This document shows, piece after piece, positions 34,501 to 44,850 of a stretch of 64,000 nt of DNA. Positions within the stretch are counted from its first letter, which is position 1. Every line of letters begins with the position of its first letter. The DNA comes from Leptospira ognonensis. Its GTDB lineage: Bacteria > Spirochaetota > Leptospiria > Leptospirales > Leptospiraceae. The notes under the pieces are model-generated. The model was not told the origin of the DNA, did not search any database, and saw only the letters and a program-made list of their open reading frames with translations. The translations under genes were made by a program, and so were the position numbers. The DNA lies in the NCBI RefSeq assembly GCF_004770745.1, contig NZ_RQGD01000010.1:124001-188000 (forward strand). Reading direction: 5' to 3'.

Positions 34501-35648
34501 TTTCTAGGTGCCGTTGTAAGGGGTGTAACGGGAGGACTTTTTGGCCTTCGCCCTTGTACATCAGAAAATGATACGGTTTCTAATTGGGGAAGTACTTTCT
34601 TTGCGAAGATTTGGCTTTCCTCGATCAGAGGATAACCAGAAAAAATAAAGGCGCGAATGCCCATATTGATATAGCTTTGGATTTTTTCATACACCTGTTC
34701 TGCAGAACCTACAATGGCTGATCCACAACCGGAACGAGCTAGGCCAATTCCAGACCAAATATTTGGTTCAATGAAAAGATCCGCATCTGCGCTTTTCCTT
34801 AACTCATCCTGTCTCTTAACACCAGCTGAATGAGAGTCCAGAGCGCGATGTTTGATTTCTTCGGCTCTGTTTATATCTAGCTTTGAGATCAAAAGCCTTG
34901 CCGCATCCCTTGCATCTGCTTCGGTGTCTCGCACGATCAAATGGATTCGCAATCCAAAATCAATTTGACGATTATACATTCTAGCCCTATCACTTAAATC
35001 ACGCATAGTGCTTGCTAAACGGTCTTCTGTTTCTGGCCACATTAAAAATACATCACAGAATTCTGCACAAAGTTCCCGAGCATCTTCAGAAATTCCCCCG
35101 AAATACAAAAGTGGTCCACCAGTTTGGTAAGATTTTACTGGATCAGAATCTAAATGAATTTTATAGTGATCTCCATCGAAGTCGATCTTATCTTTGGTCC
35201 AACCTTGCTGTAAGATCTGTATCACTTCTTTCGATATTTGGTACCTAGTTTTTGAGTCTCTTGTTGTTCCTGGCAAATCGGAGGATATGATATTTATATT
35301 CAGACGACCCTCCAACATATGATCCAGTGTGGAAAGCGTTCGGGCCAGCATGGGAGGATGGATCTCACCACACCGAATGGCTGTTAGTAGGGTAATGTTT
35401 TTTGTAAATTGTGAGGCAGCAGCGGCAAACGTTAAGGTATCTTGGCCCACTTGGTAGGAAGAGGGTAGAAGTATATTTTGGTAACCGAGCTCGTCAGCGG
35501 TTTTCAGAATCTCAGAACAATGTGCAAAACTCGATCTTAATTTTCCATCTGGGACGCCGAGAAATTCGTAATCACCATTGCACAAATCGCAAAACCAACC
35601 AATTTCCACCCTTTTCTCTTCTGACCGTATACGAATTTGCGACGACAT
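34497..35648 (-). CDS. SsuD-like LLM-class flavin-dependent monooxygenase
   Basis: The protein has 383 residues from ATG 35648; the frame is open back to TTG 35705, but that extension has no good ribosome site. [33 protein letters not shown] and [15 protein letters not shown] are blocks of FMNH2-dependent alkanesulfonate monooxygenases. It would cleave C-S bonds or oxidise a related substrate. No ssuE or sulfonate transporter is near. Coupled to the aldo/keto reductase by ATGA. Confidence 0.8.
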   Translation of the reverse strand: MSSQIRIRSEEKRVEIGWFCDLCNGDYEFLGVPDGKLRSSFAHCSEILKTADELGYQNILLPSSYQVGQDTLTFAAAASQFTKNITLLTAIRCGEIHPPMLARTLSTLDHMLEGRLNINIISSDLPGTTRDSKTRYQISKEVIQILQQGWTKDKIDFDGDHYKIHLDSDPVKSYQTGGPLLYFGGISEDARELCAEFCDVFLMWPETEDRLASTMRDLSDRARMYNRQIDFGLRIHLIVRDTEADARDAARLLISKLDINRAEEIKHRALDSHSAGVKRQDELRKSADADLFIEPNIWSGIGLARSGCGSAIVGSAEQVYEKIQSYINMGIRAFIFSGYPLIEESQIFAKKVLPQLETVSFSDVQGRRPKSPPVTPLTTAPRK

Positions 35649-35736
35649 AGATTGCAAGGAATGAAGGTTCCAAGAAAATCGCAAGAAGTTTTCCAATCCT
35701 AACAAAAGCTTGCCTGATATTTAGAATTTCTCTAAT

Positions 35737-37599
35737 ATGGCGAATGATTTCTCTGCTATGATTAGAAATTTTGACATATTCTTTTTTATTGGTACCTTCT
35801 TCTTTGTTTTGTTTGTAGGACTTTATGCGGGAAAAGATGAAAAAACCAAGGAAGATTATTTTCTAGGTGGTCGCTCCTTACCTTGGTGGGGAGTCTGCGG
35901 TTCTCTCTTCGGAACGAATATCTCTGCCAACCACATTGTGGGTATGTTAGGAATTGGCTTCTCTGTGGGTTTCGCCCAGAGCCATTACGAATTTGGATCG
36001 ATACTCGCCATCCTTCTCCTCGCATATGTATTCTTACCTATCTTACGTCGCAAAAAGTATTTCACCCTATCCCAATTCCTCGAACAAAGATACGGTCAGG
36101 CAAGTAGTTACCTTTATTCTCTCATATCATTGATTCTTATCTTAATTCAACTTACAGGAGCATTGTATATTGGAGGAAGGGCATTTCTTCCCTTTGCAAA
36201 ACAACTTTCAGATTCCATTCAATATGAACATCTTGTGATTTTGCTTGCTCTCACCGCCACCATATACACTTGGTTTGGTGGACTTAAATCTGTAGTTTAT
36301 ACAGACGTGATCCAAACCGTTTTAATTTTAGTCTCAGGTATTGTCCTTGCCTACCTTGCTCTGCATCGTCCAGAGATTGGTGGTTTGAGTGGATTATGGC
36401 GATTAGAACAATCTACATCCCAAGAACTGAGTCGGATGAATATCTATCTTCCTTCCAATCATGAAGTTCTACCATGGACTGGTGTTTTATCCGGTATGTT
36501 TATACTACATATTTTTTATTGGAATACGAACCAATACGTCGTGCAGCGAGCTTTAGGTGCTCGTTCCTTAAAAGAAGCTCGTTTGGGAATTCTAGCGAGC
36601 GGATTTCTCAAGCTAACTGTGCCGTTTTTTTCCATTCTGACTGGTGTTGCAGCCTTTCATATTTGGAAACAATCTGGGTTTATTAATCAGGTGGATCCGG
36701 ATGAAGCCTTCTCGAAGCTGGTACTCCTCATCGTCCCGGCAGGATACGGAATCATCGGACTCATCTTGGCTGGCTTACTCGGAGCTATTTTTTCCTCCGT
36801 TGATTCCATGTTACATTCTGCTGCCACACTATTCACAATTGATATCTACCTTCCACTGATGAAAAAAATTCATTTCTTTGAACATATTATGACCAAAGAA
36901 ACAGAAGATTATATAAGCATTCAAATGGGACGATGGTTTATTATTTTCTTTTCAATCTTAACAACGATTCTTGCATTAATTTTCTTCAATCCTGCTTCTA
37001 AAGATAATTTCTTCATCACACTGTCATCACAGAGTTCAAATTTTACACCCGGAATTTTAGTTATTTTTGTAATCGGAGTCTTCTGGAAAAATGCGAATCA
37101 AACCTCTGCTTGGATCATAATTCTACTAACGCCCGTAATTTCCTACTTATTGCCAATCGTTTATGAATCCAAATACAACTTTTCTAACATAACACTCATT
37201 TTTGGACAACATCTAAATTTCTTACATCGTGTCTTTCTTGTGACAATACTGACAACGACCTTTCATATTTTACTCAGTCTCCTTTTCAACAAAAGGTATA
37301 AACTTAATGCATTGGAAAAAGAAAATTTACCAAAAGGAAAATTCATTCCTTCTATTGAACAAATCTTATTTGGAATTTATTTGCTTTTACTTAGTTTCGG
37401 AATTTATTTAAAACTCTATTTTCAAATTCCAAAGTTATTGCTTTTTGTGGTTCCATTTTTGATCACAATCATCTCTGCGTACTTAATCTACAGAAAAAAA
37501 CAAACAACCCCTGGCGCCAAAAACCGAATCGTACGAACCGATATTCTGCTTTCGGGACTATTAGTGGGCATTACCGTAGGATTTTACTTTCTTTTTTAA
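35737..37599 (+). CDS. Sodium/solute symporter (SSS family)
   Basis: The protein has 620 residues and about 14-15 membrane helices. YFLGGRSLPWWGVCGSLFGT, NISANHIVGMLGIGFSVGFA and the LKSVVYTDVIQTVLILVSGI block are hallmarks of the SSS/SLC5 family, which couple uptake of a sugar, amino acid, vitamin or other solute to a sodium gradient. The DSMLHSAATLFTIDIYLPLM segment holds conserved serine/threonine residues near the second sodium site. It overlaps tail-to-tail with the cyclase by 39 bases. The substrate is not known. Confidence 0.9.
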   Translation: MANDFSAMIRNFDIFFFIGTFFFVLFVGLYAGKDEKTKEDYFLGGRSLPWWGVCGSLFGTNISANHIVGMLGIGFSVGFAQSHYEFGSILAILLLAYVFLPILRRKKYFTLSQFLEQRYGQASSYLYSLISLILILIQLTGALYIGGRAFLPFAKQLSDSIQYEHLVILLALTATIYTWFGGLKSVVYTDVIQTVLILVSGIVLAYLALHRPEIGGLSGLWRLEQSTSQELSRMNIYLPSNHEVLPWTGVLSGMFILHIFYWNTNQYVVQRALGARSLKEARLGILASGFLKLTVPFFSILTGVAAFHIWKQSGFINQVDPDEAFSKLVLLIVPAGYGIIGLILAGLLGAIFSSVDSMLHSAATLFTIDIYLPLMKKIHFFEHIMTKETEDYISIQMGRWFIIFFSILTTILALIFFNPASKDNFFITLSSQSSNFTPGILVIFVIGVFWKNANQTSAWIIILLTPVISYLLPIVYESKYNFSNITLIFGQHLNFLHRVFLVTILTTTFHILLSLLFNKRYKLNALEKENLPKGKFIPSIEQILFGIYLLLLSFGIYLKLYFQIPKLLLFVVPFLITIISAYLIYRKKQTTPGAKNRIVRTDILLSGLLVGITVGFYFLF

Positions 37600-38844
37600 T
37601 TCTGATTCTTGGGTTTCCTCAGGTATGGCATAAATCTTACGTGGGATGGCAATGCCCTTTAATTTGTGTTCACCGATTTCTTCCCAACTCACCGCAATTT
37701 CCTTCGCGAATTCTTCAGATGCGAGTACTGCTTTTTTAAGTTCTCCGCACATTCCGGCGATCCGACTGGTTAAGTTTACAGCTTCGCCAATCACAGTAAA
37801 ATCTAAACGATCATTCGAGCCGATATTGCCATACATGATTTCGCCAAGATGGATTCCAACACCATGCAAAATCTGGTGTTTATTCTCCTTTTGCCGATCG
37901 ACGTTAAGTTTGATCAACTCAGCAAATGCTTCTCTTACGGCAATGAGAGCTTTGTATCCAATTCTTCTTTTATTTTTTTCCGAATAAGGAAATACAGCTA
38001 AGATCCCATCACCTAACATTTTTAAAACTTCTCCACCATTTTTTTCTATCACAGGAATGACGGAACCAAAATATGCATTTAACAACTCAATCGTGTCTTG
38101 AGGAATTAATTTCTCGCTGATGCCAGAATAGTTTCGGATATCCGAGAACCAGATGATGGAGTTAATCTTTTCTAAATCACCACGATAAATTTTACCCGAA
38201 TGAACGAGACTTCCTGTACTTTTACCTAAATAAACATTCAACAGACTTTCCGTTAAATCAGTTTGTAAGAAAGTGAGCCACTTTATCGAAATTAAATGTA
38301 AAGCCTTAGATAAAAATTTTTGTTCCGATTCAGAAAAACCACCATTTTTAATAGTCACCAGACTCAAAAAAGCAAAGGAATTTCCGGATTGAACTACTGG
38401 AACTGCCAAATACCCTGTAGGCGAATACTTTGTTAGTTCCTCAAGGATTGGGAATGGATAAACTTTTACAGAATCGTCGTAAGCAAAGTAAAAATCTTTT
38501 TGGGTCTTCAAAACATGATTGATCGGGCTCTCTGCAAATTGAGTGGAAGAAAGGGAACCTAAATTGAACCGGTTTTCACGTAAGTATCCTTTTTGGTATT
38601 TTAAAGTGGATCTAGAAAAAGATAGAGAATCAGGTTGTGTCTCCAGTATTGACTCTGTATCATGTGGAACCCAAATATAGGAGATGGTTTCCACCTGAGG
38701 ATGCAAAGTTTTTGTCCCCATATTTGCCCGTATGATACCAAAATCATGTTCGTTTAAATATTCTAAGAAGAGGTTGAATAAATCATTGGCAGACCTTACT
38801 GACGAGCTAATGGTGAAAAACCAGTCAAGGAAAGGATCAAGCAT
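37561..38844 (-). CDS. Class III adenylate/guanylate cyclase with N-terminal GAF-like domain
   Basis: The protein has 427 residues. The N-terminal half looks like a GAF sensor (YLAVPVVQSGNSFAFLSLVT). The catalytic half: IIWFSDIRNYSGIS contains the first metal Asp, VLKMLGDGILAVF the second Asp and the Lys of adenylate specificity, LDFTVIGEAVNLTSRIAG the Asp/Thr position and the NxxxR. The residue pattern favours ATP as substrate. No membrane segment is seen, so it is cytoplasmic. It lies 4 bases after the tudor-like secreted protein gene. Confidence 0.88.
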   Translation of the reverse strand: MLDPFLDWFFTISSSVRSANDLFNLFLEYLNEHDFGIIRANMGTKTLHPQVETISYIWVPHDTESILETQPDSLSFSRSTLKYQKGYLRENRFNLGSLSSTQFAESPINHVLKTQKDFYFAYDDSVKVYPFPILEELTKYSPTGYLAVPVVQSGNSFAFLSLVTIKNGGFSESEQKFLSKALHLISIKWLTFLQTDLTESLLNVYLGKSTGSLVHSGKIYRGDLEKINSIIWFSDIRNYSGISEKLIPQDTIELLNAYFGSVIPVIEKNGGEVLKMLGDGILAVFPYSEKNKRRIGYKALIAVREAFAELIKLNVDRQKENKHQILHGVGIHLGEIMYGNIGSNDRLDFTVIGEAVNLTSRIAGMCGELKKAVLASEEFAKEIAVSWEEIGEHKLKGIAIPRKIYAIPEETQESELKKKVKSYGNAH

Positions 38845-38848
38845 TTAC

Positions 38849-39559
38849 TTATTTCACTTCCACTATCAATTCATAATCACCTTCCACAACGTCACGCGCT
38901 CCCGATACTCCGATAAAAACTCGGTAGGGATTTCCTACGGCTCTAAGCTCAACAGATTGAGGTTCACTTGGCTTTGTAAAATCTGGCTGCCCTATCCAGG
39001 AAGGATGCGAGGCTTCACAGCTAACAGCGCCGTATATGTTTGGTGGAATATACTTTGGTTCAAAACCACTAAAGGCAAAAAGGTTTATCCTTTTTTTGGG
39101 ATCTTTGGGTTTTACTGTGATAACGAGAGTGCTCTTTTTAGGAAGATCAGTCCAGTAGTAGACTTGATTCCCTTCAAATTCTATGTTTCTGATTCCCGGC
39201 CAACAAGCCATGCTGCTAGACTCTGCCCATTCTAAATCTTCGAGGATGGCTCCCGTTTTCAAATTTCCCATGAGACTTACGGATTTTCTTTTTTCAGATT
39301 TGATAAAAGTAACACCCTTAATTTCTGCCATGGCACTGACACGGTCGGAGCTAACTACTTCATCATAGCTATCCGCATAACCATCATAATGTACCAGGTA
39401 ACCTTCCGGTTGTATTTTTAATATTTTGCCGCTATATGACTTTTTAGTTTTTGGATCGAGTACTTCAACTCTATCGCCAGCGGCAAATGTCGGTGCAGAA
39501 AATAAACTTCCTGAAAAGAGGAAGAGATAGAATAAAATGAAATAATAATTTTGTCGCAT
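38849..39559 (-). CDS. Exported protein with tudor/SH3-like domain
   Basis: The protein has 236 residues. A signal peptide (YFILFYLFLFSGSLFSA) precedes a domain starting FAAGDRVEVLDPKTKKSYSG, ILKIQPEGYLVHYDGYADSY, which resembles tudor-knot/agenet/MBT-like beta-barrels. The C-terminal region (YKNLKTGAILEDLEWAESSS and RVFIGVSGARDVVEGDYELI) is unassigned and beta-rich. It is 4 bases upstream of the class III cyclase on the same strand. How an exported protein and a cyclase would work together is not known. Confidence 0.6.
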   Translation of the reverse strand: MRQNYYFILFYLFLFSGSLFSAPTFAAGDRVEVLDPKTKKSYSGKILKIQPEGYLVHYDGYADSYDEVVSSDRVSAMAEIKGVTFIKSEKRKSVSLMGNLKTGAILEDLEWAESSSMACWPGIRNIEFEGNQVYYWTDLPKKSTLVITVKPKDPKKRINLFAFSGFEPKYIPPNIYGAVSCEASHPSWIGQPDFTKPSEPQSVELRAVGNPYRVFIGVSGARDVVEGDYELIVEVK

Positions 39560-39673
39560 AGGACTTCCTTCCCAAGTGAATCACTCTATATTAGATCGCC
39601 AAAATCTCAAATCAAGAAGAAATTTTTTGCGTATAAAAGGAGTCGAAGTAACTTTCGTTCGGTTTCCTAGGAA

Positions 39674-39717
39674 CCATGACCATAGGTTGCTATGGTCATG
39701 GGATTGGTTTTTTTAAA
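39674..39717 (+). other. Perfect 12-bp hairpin with T-run
   Basis: Arms 39674-39685 and 39690-39701 pair perfectly around a GTTG loop. A T-run (39708-39714) follows on the plus strand. No plus-strand gene ends nearby, so it may be the 3' end structure of the minus-strand icd gene, or it may end an antisense transcript. Confidence 0.45.
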
Positions 39718-39721
39718 TCGA

Positions 39722-40933
39722 TTACTTGAGCTTTGAATCTAATCGTTTTTGAACTGCTTCCATAAATTGAAACGTGTCAAGTTCCTTCTTTGTTGCCGCA
39801 GTCGAAAGGGAAAGAAGATCTTTTGTCATTTCTCCACCTTCAATGGTTTCGATGATAGATTCCTCTAACTTATGAGCAAAGTTGACCACATCAGGAGTTC
39901 CATCCAACTCACCACGTTTTGCAAGAGCACCTGTCCATGCAAAGATCGAAGCTACCGAGTTAGTTGAAGTAGTTTCCCCTTTTTGGTATTTACGGTAGTG
40001 TCTCGTTACAGTTCCATGAGCTGCTTCATATTCATATTTTCCATCTGGAGAAACAAGAACAGAAGTCATAAGCCCAAGAGATCCAAAACCAGAAGCCACC
40101 ATATCTGACATGACGTCTCCATCATAATTCATGAGCGCCCAGAGTTGACCGCCTTCATTTTTCATGATTTGCGCTACCGCATCATCAATCAAATAATAGC
40201 TGTAAGTGATACCAGCTGCTTTCATCGCTGATTCTTGCTCTTTCGCCATTGTGTCGAAAATATCACGAAATCTTGCATGGTATTTTTTAGAAATGGTATC
40301 CTTAGTAGCAAACCAAATGCTGATTTTTTCAGAAAGTGCGTAATTGAAACATGCTTTAGCAAAAGATTTAATAGATTCATCAAGGTTGAACATCGCCATC
40401 GCAACGCCGCTACCTTTGTATTCATTTACAACTAACCTTTGTTTTTCCTTGCCAGTAGAATCCGTGTAAACCAATTCGACCTTTCCTGGACCATCAATCA
40501 GCATTTCTACGTTTCTATAAATATCACCAAAAGCATGTCTACCGATTGCGATCGGCTTTTTCCAAGAGTTTACAGCTGCTGGAATGTTTTTTATAATAAT
40601 GGGTTTTCTGAAAACAGTTCCGTCCATGATTGCTCGAATGGTTCCGTTTGGCGATTTCCATTCTTGTTTGAGATTGTATTCTTTTACTCGGTCTGCATTC
40701 GGAGTGATTGTGGCACACTTAACACCTACTCCATGCTTCTGGATCGCATGAGCAGAGTCGACTGTGACTTTATCGTCTGTTTTATCACGGTATTCAACAC
40801 CTAAATCATAATACTCAAGTGTGATGTCTAGATAAGGATAAATGAATCTATCTTTAATCTCTTTCCAGATGATCCGAGTCATCTCATCGCCATCTAGTTC
40901 AACAAGTGGTGTTTTTACTTTAATTTTGCCCAT
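39722..40933 (-). CDS. icd: NADP-dependent isocitrate dehydrogenase (eukaryotic type)
   Basis: The protein has 403 residues. [19 protein letters not shown] at the start, [39 protein letters not shown] (substrate binding S and R), [15 protein letters not shown] and [17 protein letters not shown] are hallmarks of the homodimeric eukaryotic-type enzyme. It converts isocitrate to 2-oxoglutarate in the TCA cycle. AGGAG lies eight bases before ATG 40933. The 12-bp hairpin at 39674 is downstream. Confidence 0.95.
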   Translation of the reverse strand: MGKIKVKTPLVELDGDEMTRIIWKEIKDRFIYPYLDITLEYYDLGVEYRDKTDDKVTVDSAHAIQKHGVGVKCATITPNADRVKEYNLKQEWKSPNGTIRAIMDGTVFRKPIIIKNIPAAVNSWKKPIAIGRHAFGDIYRNVEMLIDGPGKVELVYTDSTGKEKQRLVVNEYKGSGVAMAMFNLDESIKSFAKACFNYALSEKISIWFATKDTISKKYHARFRDIFDTMAKEQESAMKAAGITYSYYLIDDAVAQIMKNEGGQLWALMNYDGDVMSDMVASGFGSLGLMTSVLVSPDGKYEYEAAHGTVTRHYRKYQKGETTSTNSVASIFAWTGALAKRGELDGTPDVVNFAHKLEESIIETIEGGEMTKDLLSLSTAATKKELDTFQFMEAVQKRLDSKLK

Positions 40934-40972
40934 TTAATTCTCCTAATGAATGTTATAGTATTATTATTTCGC

Positions 40973-41572
40973 TTATGATTCTGGTTTTAAATAAGGTGCT
41001 ACATGATGATTCCAAAGCTTGTGGCAAAACTCGGTGGAGTTATTGATCGCGCCTGGAATGGTATGTATACCTGTCAGGGAAGTATATCTCTTTTTAAATG
41101 CATCATTTTCAGAAAACTTGTGTAACTTTTCCTCTATCTTAATCAGCGTTAGCTGCCATTCTTTGAGAAAAGTATCTCTTCTCGTGCCATTGGTGTTAAT
41201 TTTCAGATCTCTCGCTGAAGAAATTTGGATATCTAAAAAATGAATGGGAAACGCAGGCGGAGTGTATTTATCTCTGATCCCTTCTATATCTTCTTCTACG
41301 TCCCGTTCTTCGATCGTTCCTATAAAAAAAAGCGATGAGAAGAGTATAGAAATAGGTAAATAGAAGGCAAAATTTCGATCGAATGCGGCCATCTGCTCGA
41401 CTGCCCAAATGATCGATTTTGTTCTATCCGGGCCTGAATGCTCTAATTCTAATTCCGAAATTTTACCGATTTGCTGAAAGCAGTATTGAGTGTAACGGAG
41501 CTTCTCAATCCAAAAGATTTCTATTATATGGGGAATCATATCCGTTTCGTTCATTCTCACGAGCGGAAACAT
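40973..41572 (-). CDS. Hypothetical protein, about 199 residues
   Basis: I do not recognise this protein. It has one possible hydrophobic segment (FYLPISILFSSLFFIGTI), with charged regions on both sides. The start could be ATG 41572 or ATG 41554. It lies 39 bases upstream of icd on the minus strand and is divergent from the gene at 41650. Confidence 0.55.
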   Translation of the reverse strand: MFPLVRMNETDMIPHIIEIFWIEKLRYTQYCFQQIGKISELELEHSGPDRTKSIIWAVEQMAAFDRNFAFYLPISILFSSLFFIGTIEERDVEEDIEGIRDKYTPPAFPIHFLDIQISSARDLKINTNGTRRDTFLKEWQLTLIKIEEKLHKFSENDAFKKRYTSLTGIHTIPGAINNSTEFCHKLWNHHVAPYLKPES

Positions 41573-41649
41573 TTTTTCAAGTGAGAATCCTTTTTTTTAA
41601 GTAAGAAGACATGGTTCTGAACCTTATCTCAGGAAAAAGGAGCTCCCTC

Positions 41650-42078
41650 ATGCAAGAATTGCCAGAAGCCGACTGGAAAGAACTCATTTCCAGGAAGGAT
41701 GAATTTTTACACATCCTCCGAATCTTGAATCATTATTACGAAATGCGAGGGCAGACACGAAATGACCTCTATTCCTTTCGGCAAAAACTCGTCGAAGCAG
41801 CTCCTGATTCCATTAGCATTTACTTAGCAAAGATCGGACCCTACGAATACTTCGTGAAGGGCAGTTTGGAGCGTGACTTCGAAGCTTCTGAATCTTGGAT
41901 TCATATCGATGGCATAGCGGAGGAACGAGATAAATTTCGCGATCTCGGGAATTTAGAGCATCCAGTATTTTCAATCACCTGTTTGGGCGATCTATTTGAG
42001 ACAGCTACGAATCTCAAGTCGCCTGGTTCGGAAGGTAAAAAAAAAGTAGCTAAAGGAAGGAAGTCTATCAAAATCTAG
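41650..42078 (+). CDS. Hypothetical protein with basic tail
   Basis: The protein has 142 residues from ATG 41650, chosen because AGGAG lies seven bases upstream; the open frame runs back to 41611. It is soluble. The tail GKKKVAKGRKSIKI is strongly basic and is encoded over a run of nine A residues (42037-42045). No family is recognised. It precedes the next gene by 3 bases. Confidence 0.55.
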   Translation: MQELPEADWKELISRKDEFLHILRILNHYYEMRGQTRNDLYSFRQKLVEAAPDSISIYLAKIGPYEYFVKGSLERDFEASESWIHIDGIAEERDKFRDLGNLEHPVFSITCLGDLFETATNLKSPGSEGKKKVAKGRKSIKI

Positions 42079-42081
42079 CAA

Positions 42082-43137
42082 ATGTTTCGAACCCTTCTCT
42101 TGTTTCTTTTCTGTTTTTTGACAATAGAAGTGACCTCCCAAGTGAGCCAACCGGCACGTTTAAGCAAGCCTGCCGATTTTCGTACACAACTCTACAAAGA
42201 AGAAGGATACTTGCAGGCTTGGAATTTTTCCTTACAGAATGAGACTTATAAAGTTTTCTGTACCTTTTTAGTAAGCAACTTTGGACCAGGAAGTAAAAAC
42301 AATGGAATCAGCGTGCTAGTCAAACAAAAGGACCGGCCCGTTTTCTACAGCACACTTGAGTTAGATGAGAAAGATTTCGCAATGAAACCAGGCCAGTTTT
42401 TCCAACAAAGCGGCGAAAATTGGATGAATTACAAAGAGGGAAAGTATTCCATTCACATGGTTTTTCCTGATTGGATTTTCGATTTAGATTTCACTCCGAC
42501 GCAAAAAGCAGGCGTTGCCATATCTGGCGGTAAACTTATGTTAACAGAAGAGGGGAAGTTTATACAGGCTGACATTCCTGTCTCCTTTGCAAAGGTAACG
42601 GGAAATATTTTTTATAAAGGTGTTCCTGAATATGTAGAAGGCACTGGCGGGATTGAGCATCTTCTTACCAATTATGAAGTCTATAAGTTTTCAAAAAAAT
42701 GGGAGATTGCCAGGGCTATTACGAGTGACGGAACACGGATCCTTACTGGTGGATTTATTGGGACGGATAAAATACCAGGTGGATTTTTTCGAAAAGTTGC
42801 GGTCATGTCAAAGGGCGGCGAACTCCTATTAGAGGGCACTGTCACTCGATCCGAAGTTATGGACTCTGAATTAGAACCGACATCTGGGTATAGTTTACCA
42901 AAAAAAGAGCGAGTTTACTTTGGTGAGGGGGAGGCTTGTCATTTGGATATCATTCGGACAAAGACCATAGCAGCCATCAGTGCGCTTGAAAACATTTCAA
43001 ACTTTCTCAGATTTTTTATACAACTTTTTTTTGCAAAACCCTACCAAATCCAAGCAGATTTGGAGCTGGAGGTGAAATGTGATGCCTGGTCAGGAAAAGG
43101 AAAGGGGTTTCACTCCTACTATTTAATCAATCGATAG
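42082..43137 (+). CDS. Exported protein, possibly Svf1/lipocalin-like
   Basis: The protein has 351 residues. A signal peptide (LLLFLFCFLTIEVTSQ) precedes a beta-rich domain with repeated tryptophan-containing strands (EGYLQAWNFSL, GENWMNYKEGKYSIHMVFPDW, KFSKKWEIARAITSDG, CDAWSGKGKGFHSYYLINR). The arrangement resembles two-lobed lipocalin-like (Svf1/CrtC/AttH) proteins, but this is tentative. It probably resides in the envelope. It is in a tight pair with the gene at 41650. Confidence 0.45.
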   Translation: MFRTLLLFLFCFLTIEVTSQVSQPARLSKPADFRTQLYKEEGYLQAWNFSLQNETYKVFCTFLVSNFGPGSKNNGISVLVKQKDRPVFYSTLELDEKDFAMKPGQFFQQSGENWMNYKEGKYSIHMVFPDWIFDLDFTPTQKAGVAISGGKLMLTEEGKFIQADIPVSFAKVTGNIFYKGVPEYVEGTGGIEHLLTNYEVYKFSKKWEIARAITSDGTRILTGGFIGTDKIPGGFFRKVAVMSKGGELLLEGTVTRSEVMDSELEPTSGYSLPKKERVYFGEGEACHLDIIRTKTIAAISALENISNFLRFFIQLFFAKPYQIQADLELEVKCDAWSGKGKGFHSYYLINR

Positions 43138-43147
43138 TCGTTTTTTA

Positions 43148-44098
43148 TCAATCAAGAACGAAAGTCATACCTTCACGCGCGATCAACACTTGTGTTTTCT
43201 CTGGCTGTTTGCTTTTTCCTTCTTCCAATATGATGCGTATGACCTCATGGTCATCATGGTCTGGCTCATGATGGGTCAGGACAACCGTTTTGATTTCCAT
43301 CATTTCTGCGAATTCAACGGCTTTACTCACGGCAGTATGACCCCAACCGATTTTTTTTTCTGCCTCAGCAGTACTGTATTGTGCATCAATCACGAGTAGG
43401 TCAGATCCAACTATATGAGGCTTTAGATTTAACAGGTGTTCTCTGTCCTCTTCTCGATATTCAACATCCGTGCAAAACAAAAATTTTCTATCCCCTTCTC
43501 TGACTCTGTAACCCGTACAGCTTCCCGGATGTCTTAGGAAAATAGGTATGATTTTTAAATCTCCAATAGGATAAGACTCAAATTCTTGCCAGAGATGAAA
43601 TGACTTCTTCGAGGCCATTTGTTCTAATGTAATAGGAAAATTTTCCGGGTGTTGTTGCCTTGTCAGCCTTTCTTCCAAGTTCGAAATCGCGGAATAAAAA
43701 TTGATATGTGTCGAAGGTGAGTAAGCTGGTTTAAAGAATGGCCAGCCTTGAATGTGATCCCAATGTGTATGAGACACGAGGATGTTCAGATCGAGCTTTT
43801 CGCCACTGAACGCGCGAGGAGCAAGGATATTTCCTAATTCGCGGATGCCCGTGCCCATATCGAAAATAATTTTTTCACCAGCATCTCCCTCCAGAAATAC
43901 ACAAGTTGTATTTCCACCTAAATCCTGTTGGAGTGGTAACGGCAGAGATTCGATAAACTTCTCTTCTGAGAAAGAATCTGGATTCTTTTTCCAAGCATCC
44001 TTTGCCATTCTCAAAATTTTCAGCAGTTTTTCTTGGTGCTCTTTTTTATTGATAGGTGCCGGCAGAGATCCACGAACGCCGAAAAGAGTTATTTTCAT
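43148..44098 (-). CDS. Metallo-beta-lactamase-fold hydrolase
   Basis: The protein has 316 residues. VSHTHWDHIQGWPFF carries the HxHxDH metal motif. DLGGNTTCVFLEGDAGEKII, GSCTGYRVREGD, and VVLTHHEPDHDD contain the later histidines and aspartate. The starting ITLFGVRGSLPAPINKKE is usual in the phosphodiesterase/PqqB-like group of this fold. It probably hydrolyses a phosphoester or lactone. It is divergent from trmB. Confidence 0.82.
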   Translation of the reverse strand: MKITLFGVRGSLPAPINKKEHQEKLLKILRMAKDAWKKNPDSFSEEKFIESLPLPLQQDLGGNTTCVFLEGDAGEKIIFDMGTGIRELGNILAPRAFSGEKLDLNILVSHTHWDHIQGWPFFKPAYSPSTHINFYSAISNLEERLTRQQHPENFPITLEQMASKKSFHLWQEFESYPIGDLKIIPIFLRHPGSCTGYRVREGDRKFLFCTDVEYREEDREHLLNLKPHIVGSDLLVIDAQYSTAEAEKKIGWGHTAVSKAVEFAEMMEIKTVVLTHHEPDHDDHEVIRIILEEGKSKQPEKTQVLIAREGMTFVLD

Positions 44099-44184
44099 TC
44101 CAATCCTCTGGGAAATCTAGTTTCCACTCTTGGTTCTACAAAAGTATTTGTATTCTTAGTATCGGTAATTAGGCAAATGTTCCC

Positions 44185-44850
44185 TTGATAGTAAATCCAG
44201 ACGTGAAACAAAAGTTGTGGAAGTTCGCACTCAGAACTCCCTATACCTCAGACTACCTCCTGCAACCTAAAGTATGGGGAAAAAAAATCGACCTAAAAAA
44301 TGTTTTCCCGAAAGAGACAGATTCCCTCTGCTTAGAACTTGGTTCCGGTTGGGGTGAGGTGGCGATTGAATTAGCTAAGAGAAACCCAAACACTGGTTTT
44401 TTACTGATGGAAAAGAAGATCGATCGCGTAAAGGCTACCGAAGCCAAACGAGCGGAACTGGGTTTGGAGAATATTCGTTATATGACCACTAACTTCCAGT
44501 GGTTTTTTACAGAAATCCTGGACCGTGAGATTTTTGATACGATCATCATCAATTTTCCAGATCCCTGGCCAAAACGTAGACATCATAAAAATAGAGCGAT
44601 GCAGGCACCCTTTTTAGAAGAAATCCACACCCTCTTAAGACCAAATGGCCGTCTCTTGTTTGCTACAGATTATGGTCCGTATGCTCGCAAGACCATTCTC
44701 TTACTGCGAAAAATGAAAGAATTGTATGCGTTTGATGAAGAGTATGCATTTGAGCGTCCGAATTTCCCCGTTTCCTTTTTCGAATCCGAAAAAAGAAACG
44801 AAGGGAAAAAAATTTACTATTTAGAGAGGCGCAAGGTCAATCAATCGTAA
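44185..44850 (+). CDS. trmB: tRNA (guanine-N7)-methyltransferase
   Basis: The protein has 221 residues. LELGSGWGEVAIELAKRNPN is the SAM-binding motif I, NFPDPWPKRRHHKNRAMQAP contains the conserved PDPWPKxRHxKRR signature, and FATDYGPYA is motif VI. It methylates G46 of tRNAs. The start is TTG at 44185. The gene overlaps tail-to-tail the TPR gene by 14 bases. Confidence 0.93.
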   Translation: MIVNPDVKQKLWKFALRTPYTSDYLLQPKVWGKKIDLKNVFPKETDSLCLELGSGWGEVAIELAKRNPNTGFLLMEKKIDRVKATEAKRAELGLENIRYMTTNFQWFFTEILDREIFDTIIINFPDPWPKRRHHKNRAMQAPFLEEIHTLLRPNGRLLFATDYGPYARKTILLLRKMKELYAFDEEYAFERPNFPVSFFESEKRNEGKKIYYLERRKVNQS

